Shown here: piece after piece, positions 9,706 to 17,618 of the stretch | Layout of the letters: each line of letters begins with the position of its first letter | Position numbering within the stretch: the first letter of the stretch is position 1 | Translations under genes and position numbers: made by a program | Notes under the pieces: generated by a model | The model's input: the letters and a program-made list of their open reading frames with translations, nothing else | What the model was told of the DNA's origin: nothing | The model's database searches: none | Source of the DNA: Vibrio tasmaniensis | Lineage (GTDB): Bacteria > Pseudomonadota > Gammaproteobacteria > Enterobacterales > Vibrionaceae | DNA length: 64,000 nucleotides | Reading direction: 5' to 3' | Assembly (NCBI RefSeq): GCF_024347635.1 | Contig: NZ_AP025510.1 | Location: 620,001-684,000 of the forward strand

Positions 9706-10074
9706 ATGGAATTTGAATTTACACGAAACACTTTAATGGGCGAGTACTATGTAAAGTGCAGCATGGGTCATGAAATTGTTGGCCGCTGGCTTCAAGAAGA
9801 GATCGGGAAAGATAAGCAGAAACTGGATCATGTGATGGCGTTGATTGAGCAATCTCGACAAGATCTGAGTAATGAAGTGACGCTACTAGGCAAAGAGATC
9901 AGCCTAGCGATCAATGAAGACGACGTAACGATTCAAGAAAATGTGCTAGGGCACGAACAAGAGATGGAAGAGGGCAGTGAGTTCGACTTCTATAATTGTG
10001 AAAGCGAAGCAAGCTGCGGAATTGACGATTTCGAGTTGCTCATCGAACGTTGGATTGATTTTTTAGGTTACTAG
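9706..10074 (+). CDS. yacL: YacL family protein (UPF0231)
   Basis: A 122-residue acidic cytoplasmic protein. Beginning MEFEFTRN with SMGHEIVGRW near residue 20 and a C-terminal QEMEEGSEFDFYN…CGIDDFE stretch, it lines up with E. coli YacL, which also sits directly downstream of acnB. I place the start at ATG 9706 because GGAG lies six bases upstream; the in-frame GTG at 9691 adds five residues and has no ribosome binding site. Molecular function is unknown for the family. Its own terminator follows at 10151. Confidence 0.88.
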   Translation: MEFEFTRNTLMGEYYVKCSMGHEIVGRWLQEEIGKDKQKLDHVMALIEQSRQDLSNEVTLLGKEISLAINEDDVTIQENVLGHEQEMEEGSEFDFYNCESEASCGIDDFELLIERWIDFLGY

Positions 10075-10150
10075 TTGCTAATGATTTTCCATCGTGAAAG
10101 TTTCGTTGCCCAAAACTAGAGCAACGACAGTGCAACGCATTAAGATAGTG

Positions 10151-10184
10151 AAAAGGCCGCACCATATTGGTGCGGCCTTTTTCG
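10151..10184 (+). terminator. Intrinsic terminator after yacL
   Basis: AAAGGCCGCACCA / TGGTGCGGCCTTT, a perfect 13-base-pair stem with a short TAT loop and a following T-rich tail. It separates yacL from the nitrogen-regulated glnK–amtB unit. Confidence 0.93.
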
Positions 10185-10235
10185 TTTCTAAAACAGTATA
10201 ATTTCTATTTTATTTAAAATCAAGCACTTAGGTTT

Positions 10236-10252
10236 TTGGCACGCTACTTGGA
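10236..10252 (+). promoter_or_regulatory. Sigma-54 promoter of glnK–amtB
   Basis: TTGGCACG-N4-CTTGGA fits the RpoN -24/-12 consensus (TGGCAC-N5-TTGCA) with the invariant GG and a slightly weak -12. It lies 49 bases before glnK. RpoN/NtrC control of glnK–amtB is established in enterobacteria, so nitrogen-limitation induction is expected. No NtrC boxes could be assigned with confidence upstream. Confidence 0.82.
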
Positions 10253-10291
10253 TTGTAATAAGAGTATTAACGGATTAAGTGAAGAATTTAA

Positions 10292-10639
<348 letters not shown>

Positions 10640-10666
10640 AGAATTACAAGGACTGGAGACTTTAAT

Positions 10667-11896
10667 ATGGAACTTACAACAACAGTAACGGAACTACGTT
10701 ACGCACTAGACACTTTTTTCTTCCTCATTTCAGGTGCGTTGGTAATGTGGATGGCTGCAGGCTTCGCGATGTTAGAAGCTGGCCTTGTTCGTTCGAAGAA
10801 CACCACAGAAATTTTAACTAAGAACATTTGTTTGTACGCGATTGCTTGTACGACTTTCTTAGTCGTTGGTTACAACATTATGTATGTCGATAACGGCGAA
10901 GGTGGCTGGTTACCGTCATTTGGTACTCTGATTGGTACTCAAGGTGAAGGTGCAGACCACTCATTAGAATCAGACTTCTTCTTCCAAGTAGTTTTCGTTG
11001 CAACAGCAATGTCTGTGGTATCTGGCGCGGTTGCTGAGCGAATGAAACTTTGGTCATTCCTGATTTTCTCTGTGGTTCTAACTGCATTTATTTACCCAAT
11101 GGAAGGTTACTGGACTTGGGGCGGTGGTTTCCTATCAGAAGCCGGCTTCAGTGACTTTGCTGGTTCAGGTATCGTACATATGGCTGGTGCTTCAGCAGCC
11201 TTAGCGGGTGTGCTTCTACTGGGTGCTCGTAAAGGTAAATATGGTAAGAACGGTGAAATCTACCCGATTCCAGGTTCAAATATGCCACTGGCAACGCTAG
11301 GTACATTTATCCTTTGGTTTGGTTGGTTCGGTTTCAACGGCGGTTCTCAACTAATGGTTTCGGATTTTGAGAACGCAACAGCAGTAGGTCAAATCTTCCT
11401 TAACACCAACGCAGCAGCAGCAGCAGGTGCGATTGCAGCACTACTAGTATGCAAAACAACTTGGGGTAAAGCAGACCTAACAATGATTCTTAACGGCGCG
11501 TTAGCTGGCCTAGTAGCAATCACTGCAGACCCTCTATCACCATCACCTCTATTTGCTGTAGCGATTGGTTCGGTATCTGGTGCCTTGGTTGTATTCAGTA
11601 TCATTGCTTTAGACAAAGTTAAGATTGATGATCCAGTAGGTGCTATCTCGGTACACGGTGTGTGTGGTTTCTTCGGTCTAATGGCTGTGCCACTAAGCAA
11701 TGCTGATGCAACGTTTGGTGCTCAATTACTGGGTGCAGCAGTAATCTTTGCATGGGTATTCGGTGCTAGTCTAGCTGTATGGGCAGTGCTTAAAGCAACA
11801 ATCGGTATCCGAGTAACTGAAGACGAAGAACTTGAAGGTATGGACATGCACGATTGTGGTGTTGGCGCTTATCCAGAGTTTGTGTCTGTAAAATAG
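10667..11896 (+). CDS. amtB: Ammonium transporter AmtB
   Basis: A 409-residue inner-membrane ammonium channel of the Amt/Mep/Rh family with about 11 membrane segments. Visible signatures are the first-helix region ALVMWMAAGFAMLEAGLVR, WGGGFLSEAGFSDFAGSG, the pore histidine segments GIVHMAGA and ISVHGVCG, and NGGSQ. The N terminus is short and lacks an obvious cleaved leader of the E. coli AmtB kind. It forms one operon with glnK, and its 3' end is closed by a terminator at 11948. Confidence 0.95.
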   Translation: MELTTTVTELRYALDTFFFLISGALVMWMAAGFAMLEAGLVRSKNTTEILTKNICLYAIACTTFLVVGYNIMYVDNGEGGWLPSFGTLIGTQGEGADHSLESDFFFQVVFVATAMSVVSGAVAERMKLWSFLIFSVVLTAFIYPMEGYWTWGGGFLSEAGFSDFAGSGIVHMAGASAALAGVLLLGARKGKYGKNGEIYPIPGSNMPLATLGTFILWFGWFGFNGGSQLMVSDFENATAVGQIFLNTNAAAAAGAIAALLVCKTTWGKADLTMILNGALAGLVAITADPLSPSPLFAVAIGSVSGALVVFSIIALDKVKIDDPVGAISVHGVCGFFGLMAVPLSNADATFGAQLLGAAVIFAWVFGASLAVWAVLKATIGIRVTEDEELEGMDMHDCGVGAYPEFVSVK

Positions 11897-11947
11897 AACA
11901 TTATGTATTAATCCATAATTTACAAATATTTACACATTACCCACTTG

Positions 11948-11976
11948 AAACCTGCTCTCATGAGCAGGTTTTTTTG
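11948..11976 (+). terminator. Intrinsic terminator after amtB
   Basis: AAACCTGCTC / GAGCAGGTTT stem with a four-base loop followed by TTTTTT. Confidence 0.92.
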
Positions 11977-12023
11977 TGCTCTATCATTGAAATTAATATT
12001 TTAATAAATATAATAACGCAACT

Positions 12024-12042
12024 GATATAGATTATCATTTCG
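12024..12042 (+). promoter_or_regulatory. Putative Fur box upstream of fbpA
   Basis: GATATAGATTATCATTTCG matches 13 of 19 positions of the Fur consensus GATAATGATAATCATTATC and lies 18 bases before the ATG of the ferric-iron binding protein gene. Iron repression by Fur is expected for fbpABC. By sequence inspection only. Confidence 0.6.
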
Positions 12043-12060
12043 ATATAAAGGACTTTACCA

Positions 12061-13077
12061 ATGAAAAAATTGCTAACTCTTTCAGCTCTAGCATGTAGCG
12101 CAATCGCACCAACGGCTGCAATCGCTGCTGAAGAAGTAAACGTATACTCTTACCGTCAACCTTTCCTTGTTGAACCTATGTTTGATGAGTTCACAAAAGA
12201 GACAGGCATCGAGGTGAATGTTAAGTTTGCTAAGAAAGGTTTAGCAGAGAAGCTAGCTCAAGAGGGCGAATACAGCCCAGCAGATGTGGTATTAACTGTT
12301 GATATCAGCCGTCTATCTGAGCTAACTGAAAAAGGTTTAGTTCAAGCTGTAGAAAGTGATGTTCTAGAAAAGAATATTCCAGCTCAGTACCAAGACACAG
12401 CTAACGAGTGGTTCGCTCTAACAACTCGTACACGTAGCGTTTACTCTTCTCGTGACCGTGTTGGTCGTCTAGGTGAAGATTTCACTTACGCTGATCTAGC
12501 TAAGCCAGAATTCAAAGGTAAAATCTGTACACGTAGCGGTAAGCACCCATACAACGTTTCTCTAGTATCTTCGATGATTGCTCACAAAGGTGAAGCTGAA
12601 ACGAAAGAATGGCTAGAAGGCGTAAAAGCAAACCTAGCACGTAAGCCTCAAGGTAATGACCGTGCACAAGTTAAAGCGATCAAAGAAGGTCTATGTGACG
12701 TTTCTCTTGGTAACAGCTACTACCTAGGTAAGATGGTTAACGATAAAGAGCAAAAAGCTTGGGCTGACGCTGTTTACCTTAACTTCCCTAACCAAGAGAC
12801 AACAGGTACTCACGTAAATATCTCTGGTATGGCAATGGCTAAATTCTCTCCAAATAAAGAGAACGCGGTTAAGCTAATGGAATTCCTATCTGGTGACGTG
12901 GCGCAAGGCATGTACGCAGAAGTGAACTACGAATACCCAGTTAAAGCTGATGTTAAACCTTCAGAGCTTGTTGCTTCTTGGGGTGAATTCAAAGCTGATA
13001 CAATTTCTCTAGACCAGATTGCTGACCACCACGCAGCTGCAATCAAGTTACTAGACGAAGTTAAGTTCGATCTATAA
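12061..13077 (+). CDS. fbpA: Fe(3+) ABC transporter periplasmic binding protein
   Basis: A 338-residue protein with a signal peptide (cleavage after about residue 22, AIAAEEVNVYSYR). It is a class-II periplasmic ferric-binding protein of the FbpA/FutA family. The paired tyrosines that coordinate iron are visible in NSYYLGK near residue 218, and the N-terminal VYSYRQPFL segment is typical. It captures Fe(III) in the periplasm for the FbpB/FbpC importer. A hairpin terminator lies between this gene and fbpB, so fbpA is probably made in excess over the membrane parts. Confidence 0.94.
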   Translation: MKKLLTLSALACSAIAPTAAIAAEEVNVYSYRQPFLVEPMFDEFTKETGIEVNVKFAKKGLAEKLAQEGEYSPADVVLTVDISRLSELTEKGLVQAVESDVLEKNIPAQYQDTANEWFALTTRTRSVYSSRDRVGRLGEDFTYADLAKPEFKGKICTRSGKHPYNVSLVSSMIAHKGEAETKEWLEGVKANLARKPQGNDRAQVKAIKEGLCDVSLGNSYYLGKMVNDKEQKAWADAVYLNFPNQETTGTHVNISGMAMAKFSPNKENAVKLMEFLSGDVAQGMYAEVNYEYPVKADVKPSELVASWGEFKADTISLDQIADHHAAAIKLLDEVKFDL

Positions 13078-13110
13078 TTTTTTACTGTAGGCTTCGGCCC
13101 AAGTAAAATG

Positions 13111-13153
13111 ACAGCCTCAAGTCGCCATTTCGGTAACTTGGGGCTGTTTTGTT
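13111..13153 (+). terminator. Stem-loop/attenuator between fbpA and fbpB
   Basis: ACAGCCTCAAGT and ACTTGGGGCTGT pair over 12 bases (one G·U) around a 16-base loop and are followed by TTTTG. The position 33 bases after the fbpA stop suits partial termination that lowers fbpBC relative to fbpA. Confidence 0.72.
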
Positions 13154-13320
13154 TTGGAAAATCACTTTTTGATACAAAGCTCCCCGTTAATCCCCAGAGT
13201 TATGAGCATCTCACCTTGAAGTCATTACAGTATATGGGTATAAATAACCCCCCATTAAAAGGATATGAGATGTATTTGCAAATGCATTTGTGTTTCATTA
13301 AGCCTCGTTGTAGTTAGGCG

Positions 13321-14946
13321 ATGAAAGAAAAGAATTATTTATGGAACACCAGTAGCTGCATCATTGCTGTATTGCTGGTTTTACCGATTTTAGCGATCTT
13401 TACGACTGCTGTTGGAGAAACAGATGAGCTATTTTCTCATCTTATGTCCACAGTAATGCCCACCTATACTTATAATACGGTGGTTTTAGTCATAGGAACC
13501 TTATTCCTGTCTTTGGCTTTTGGTATTCCGTCGGCTTGGATTATGGCAATGTGCCGTGTTCCAGGAGAGCGGGTTTTGCAGTGGGCGCTAGTACTGCCAT
13601 TAGCAATGCCAGGTTATATTGTCGGGTATATCTTTACCGATTGGTTTGATTTTGCTGGTCCGGTTCAAATCCTGTTACGAGAGTTAACAGGGTGGGGGCC
13701 CGGAGAGTACTGGTTCCCAGACATTAGAACCTTGTCCGGTGCTATTATTGTCCTGTCACTTGTTCTCTACCCCTATGTTTATCTGCTATGCCGCGCAGCG
13801 TTTATGGAGCAAAACGTCTCCTTATTGCAATCCGCACGGTTGCTTAAGTGTTCACCTTGGGAAAGCTTTCGTCGTATTTCATTACCGCTTGTTCGCCCAT
13901 CAATGGCGGTCGGTCTATCGCTGGTTGCAATGGAAACCATTGGCGACTTTGGTACCGTGAGTTACTTTGCAGTCAATACCTTAACGACTGCGGTTTACGA
14001 CACTTGGTTAGGTTACTCAAGCTTAACGGCTGCTGCGAAAATATCGGCGATTATGCTGGTTATCGTGATCCTACTGCTGAGTTCAGAGCGATACAGTCGT
14101 CGCAAACAGAAATTATTCCAGAATCAATTCAGTAGCCGTGAAGATTTTCGTTACGACCTTTCTGGTTGGAAGAAGTGGTTAGCATTGTTTTGGTGCTGGG
14201 GGTTAGTGTGTGTCGCATTCTTGTTCCCTCTTGCCCAGTTAATGATTTATGCCTACAAATATTTTGCTCAAAGTTGGACCCCTGAATTCAGAGAATATGC
14301 CGTTAACAGCCTTTATGTTTCGGTAGTTGCTGCAATTATTAGTGTCGTTATTGCTTTGATTGTGAACTTCAATCAACGTGTTAGCCCAAGTAAGAAAAAT
14401 CAGGCTTATATGCGTATCGCTTCAATGGGCTATGCCGTTCCAGGCACCGTGTTAGCTATTGGTGTAATGGTTCCCGTGTTGTTTATGGATCACTTGGTCA
14501 ATGACATTGCAAAAGTGATGGAATGGACAGGGCCAGGTTTGATCTTCTCTGGTTCTATGTTTGCACTTATCTTTGCCATGGTCGTGCGTTTTTCAGCGGT
14601 TGCAATTGGCAGCATTGAAAGTAGCTTGAGTAAAGTATCTCCTTCATTAGATATGGCTTCTAAAACAATGGGCTGCAATACCAATCAGATGTTACGTCGA
14701 GTTCATTTGCCTTTGATTAAGCGAGGCGCATTGATCGCCGGATTATTGGTGTTTATCGAATCAATGAAAGAGTTAAATGCGGCATTACTGCTACGCCCTT
14801 TCAATTTCGAAACATTGGCGACTTATGTTTATAACTATGCCTCAGATGAGCACCTAGAGTTGGCGGCAATGCCTGCTGTATTATTGGTGTTGGTAGGTTT
14901 AATTCCTCTGATTATCGTAAACCGTTCCTTGGAGCAGAAACACTAA
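13321..14946 (+). CDS. fbpB: Fe(3+) ABC transporter permease
   Basis: A 541-residue inner-membrane permease made of two fused BPD_transp_1 halves, as usual for FbpB/SfuB/HitB. Each half has about six membrane segments and an EAA-type loop: near residues 170–205 (ARLLKCSPWESFRRISLPLVRP) and 455–480 (GCNTNQMLRRVHLPLIKRG). It passes iron from FbpA across the membrane. The start ATG at 13321 follows a region rich in stops. The stop TAA shares its last A with the fbpC ATG (TAATG), indicating translational coupling. Confidence 0.93.
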   Translation: MKEKNYLWNTSSCIIAVLLVLPILAIFTTAVGETDELFSHLMSTVMPTYTYNTVVLVIGTLFLSLAFGIPSAWIMAMCRVPGERVLQWALVLPLAMPGYIVGYIFTDWFDFAGPVQILLRELTGWGPGEYWFPDIRTLSGAIIVLSLVLYPYVYLLCRAAFMEQNVSLLQSARLLKCSPWESFRRISLPLVRPSMAVGLSLVAMETIGDFGTVSYFAVNTLTTAVYDTWLGYSSLTAAAKISAIMLVIVILLLSSERYSRRKQKLFQNQFSSREDFRYDLSGWKKWLALFWCWGLVCVAFLFPLAQLMIYAYKYFAQSWTPEFREYAVNSLYVSVVAAIISVVIALIVNFNQRVSPSKKNQAYMRIASMGYAVPGTVLAIGVMVPVLFMDHLVNDIAKVMEWTGPGLIFSGSMFALIFAMVVRFSAVAIGSIESSLSKVSPSLDMASKTMGCNTNQMLRRVHLPLIKRGALIAGLLVFIESMKELNAALLLRPFNFETLATYVYNYASDEHLELAAMPAVLLVLVGLIPLIIVNRSLEQKH

Positions 14947-15974
14947 TGAGTTGTGCATTATCAATTAAAGATCTGACTTGTAAGTATGAGTCGCAAACCA
15001 TTTTGGAAGCGCTTTCTTTAGAAGTTGAGCATGGTGAAATTGTTTGTCTGCTTGGTGCTAGTGGTTGCGGTAAGACTACGCTGCTTAAAGCGATTGCCGG
15101 CCTACTTCCATTGAGTAGTGGTGTCATGAGCTTGAACTGTCAAACCATCGACGATGGAGACAATTGGCTACCACCTGAACAGCGAAACATCGGAATGATC
15201 TTTCAAGATTACGCTCTGTTTCCGCACTTGACGGTAAATCAGAATATCTGCTTTGGCCTCAAAGGGCTCTCTGAGCAGCAAAAGAAAGAGAAAGTTCAAG
15301 AGATGTTGGAGCTGGTTCACTTAGATGAGTTCGGTGACCGATACCCACATCAACTTTCTGGTGGTCAACAGCAGCGCGTAGCGATTGCTCGTTCTTTAGC
15401 GTACAAGCCAGACTTATTATTATTGGATGAACCCTTCTCAAATATTGATACTCAAGTTCGCCATGAGTTGATCTCTCAGATTCGTAAAATATTTAAAAAG
15501 CAGGGTGTTACTGCTATTTTTGTAACGCACAGCCGTGAAGAAGCATTCGCTTTTTCAGATAAAATGGCGGTAATGAACCATGGTGTGATTGAGCAATATG
15601 GTTCAGCATCTGAGTTGTACTTCCACCCATCGAGTAAGTTTGTTGCTGATTTCTTAGGTGGTGGTAGCTACTTGAATGCACAGCGTATTTCAGATAATGA
15701 ATTTGAAACGAGCTTGGGTCTGATAGAGGCGAAAGCACAAACTCAAATCGAAGTGGGAGCGGAATGTGCGTTGTTACTAAGACCACAGCATATAGTGGCG
15801 AGTCATGATGTCGACAGTAACCTGTCAGTGTTGGAACAACAATTTATGGGCGACCACTGTCGTTATGTGATTGAAGCTAACGGTCAGAAACTGTTAGCAA
15901 CGTCTTCTGAGGCTCTAGGTGTTGGTATGCCAGTCACCGTCAAAGTAGATACCAAAGGTGTATTGGCGTTTTAA
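14946..15974 (+). CDS. fbpC: Fe(3+) ABC transporter ATP-binding protein
   Basis: A 342-residue ABC ATPase energising the FbpAB iron importer. Walker A is GASGCGKTT near residue 38. The Q-loop is in MIFQDYALFPHL, the signature is LSGGQQQRVAIARS, Walker B is LLLLDEPFSNID and the switch histidine is in FVTHSREEA. A C-terminal TOBE-like regulatory domain (residues about 240–342) completes the FbpC/PotA type. Translation is coupled to fbpB by a one-base overlap. Confidence 0.94.
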   Translation: MSCALSIKDLTCKYESQTILEALSLEVEHGEIVCLLGASGCGKTTLLKAIAGLLPLSSGVMSLNCQTIDDGDNWLPPEQRNIGMIFQDYALFPHLTVNQNICFGLKGLSEQQKKEKVQEMLELVHLDEFGDRYPHQLSGGQQQRVAIARSLAYKPDLLLLDEPFSNIDTQVRHELISQIRKIFKKQGVTAIFVTHSREEAFAFSDKMAVMNHGVIEQYGSASELYFHPSSKFVADFLGGGSYLNAQRISDNEFETSLGLIEAKAQTQIEVGAECALLLRPQHIVASHDVDSNLSVLEQQFMGDHCRYVIEANGQKLLATSSEALGVGMPVTVKVDTKGVLAF

Positions 15975-16019
15975 TGATACGCAGTAAGTATCGTTTTGCC
16001 GAAAAGTAAAATGCATTCG

Positions 16020-16056
16020 TAAAAAAGCCCAGTACTTTGATACAGAGTACTGGGCA
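16020..16056 (-). terminator. Terminator of the chitobiose operon (minus strand)
   Basis: GCCCAGTACT / AGTACTGGGC, a perfect 10-base-pair stem. On the minus strand it is followed by TTTTTT, so it ends transcripts arriving from the phosphomutase gene. It lies between convergent fbpC and the mutase, and may also stop fbpC readthrough weakly. Confidence 0.88.
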
Positions 16057-16131
16057 AGAGTTCTTCACCTATAGGCTTTAACAAGGCAGTGGTTTGTTAA
16101 GTCCCATTCAAAACTGCTGCACTCTATAAGT

Positions 16132-17544
16132 CTATAGAGAGAGGAAGTCTTTCACTTTTTGAAGAACACGTTCTGCAGTGTCTTTATCTTCCATTTCTGC
16201 GAAGATTCGCAGTAATGGCTCTGTTCCTGAGAAGCGAGCGATCACCCAGCCGCCATTCTTGAAGTACACTTTGGCACCATCTTCATAGCTAACTTTTTCA
16301 ATTTCGTATTCAAATTCAGGCAGTTGTTTCTCTACGTAAATCTTGGTGTAGAGCGCTTCCTTCTCTGAAGGTTTAAACTTGCAATCGCCTTCTGCCGTAT
16401 AGGCATAGCCATACTTCGAGTAGATTTCATCAAGCAGTTCAGACAGTTTTTTACCTGTCACGCTGATCATCTCAACCAGTAAGCTTGAAGCAAATACGCC
16501 ATCTTTACCTTTGATGTGGCCACGTATGGTTAAACCACCCGAACTTTCACCACCAATCAGTGAGTCATCTGCTTCCATTTGAGAACTGATATGCTTAAAG
16601 CCTACAGGAACCTCAAAGCTCTTCTCGCCATGATCCGCCGCTACTTTGTCGAGTAGATGCGTGGTGGCGATGTTACGAACGACTGAGCCCTTCCAGCCTT
16701 TGTATTCCAGTAAGTAGTAGTAAAGTAGGAGTAGCACTTCGTTAGGGTGAATGAAGTGACCTTTCTCATCAATAATGCCCAGACGATCGGCATCGCCATC
16801 AGTACCAATACCAATGTCATAGCCTTCTGCTGCAACTAAGTGCTTCAAGCGATAGAGCGTTGCGGCATTTGGTGATGGCATCAAGCCACCAAAATCTGGG
16901 TTTTTGCCATCGTTGATGACGTCGACATCACAACGACCGTTGATCAGCACTGTCTGTAGAGCATTTTTCGCTACGCCAAACATTGGGTCAATCAGCACGC
17001 GTAGATTGGCTTTTTTGATCGACTCGATATCGATGAAGTTAATGATCGAATCAACAAAGTCGTTCATCGGGTTGATGATCTCGATTTCTTTGTCGTTTAA
17101 CGCTTGTTCGAAATCGACTCGTATAACATCTTCGTTGGTCAGTGTTGCGATTTGCTGTTCGATCTTCTCTGTGATGATCTCGTCAGCATCGCGTCCACCT
17201 TCAATGAACACCTTGATGCCGTTATAGTCCGCAGGGTTGTGAGAAGCGGTAATACACGCCGAGTAGGTGCATCCCATCTCTTTTGCTTGGAACATCACGA
17301 TAGGTGTTGGAACGAACTTATCAATGAAGCTTACTTTGATGTTGTTCGCTGCAAGTACTTCTGCAAACCAGCATGCCGCTTTATCTGAAAGGAAACGTCT
17401 GTCGTACCCAATAACGAATCCATTCTTGGCTGCATTTTCATTATTGATGATGTTAGCGAGTGCTTGTGCCACCAAGCGAACATTGTCTCTGGTGAACTCT
17501 TCACCAATGAAAGCGCGCCAGCCACCTGTACCAAATTTAATCAT
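16132..17544 (-). CDS. Phosphoglucomutase/phosphomannomutase-family protein (likely GlcNAc-phosphate mutase)
   Basis: A 470-residue alpha-D-phosphohexomutase. The phosphoserine loop TASHNPADYNG is near residue 100, the metal loop GTDGDADRLG near 240, the sugar-binding loop GGESSGG near 315 and the phosphate loop RFSGTEP near 435. It is last in the operon that yields GlcNAc-1-phosphate through chitobiose phosphorylase. The inferred job is therefore conversion of GlcNAc-1-P to GlcNAc-6-P for entry into the Nag pathway. It is distinct from the GlmM encoded at 56 kb. The V. cholerae counterpart, from memory, is VC0611. Substrate assignment is from context only. Confidence 0.85.
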   Translation of the reverse strand: MIKFGTGGWRAFIGEEFTRDNVRLVAQALANIINNENAAKNGFVIGYDRRFLSDKAACWFAEVLAANNIKVSFIDKFVPTPIVMFQAKEMGCTYSACITASHNPADYNGIKVFIEGGRDADEIITEKIEQQIATLTNEDVIRVDFEQALNDKEIEIINPMNDFVDSIINFIDIESIKKANLRVLIDPMFGVAKNALQTVLINGRCDVDVINDGKNPDFGGLMPSPNAATLYRLKHLVAAEGYDIGIGTDGDADRLGIIDEKGHFIHPNEVLLLLYYYLLEYKGWKGSVVRNIATTHLLDKVAADHGEKSFEVPVGFKHISSQMEADDSLIGGESSGGLTIRGHIKGKDGVFASSLLVEMISVTGKKLSELLDEIYSKYGYAYTAEGDCKFKPSEKEALYTKIYVEKQLPEFEYEIEKVSYEDGAKVYFKNGGWVIARFSGTEPLLRIFAEMEDKDTAERVLQKVKDFLSL

Positions 17545-17618
17545 TAGAAAATCCTTTTAGTCTCATGGTCTCAAGCCTGTAAAGACTTGAGACCAGAGCT
17601 GTTCGTTAAATTGCGTGA

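Noticed and set aside
13108..13317. Open frame of 69 codons between fbpA and fbpB
   Set aside because: Its first codons are the stem of the fbpA terminator, there is no ribosome binding site, and the product resembles no protein.
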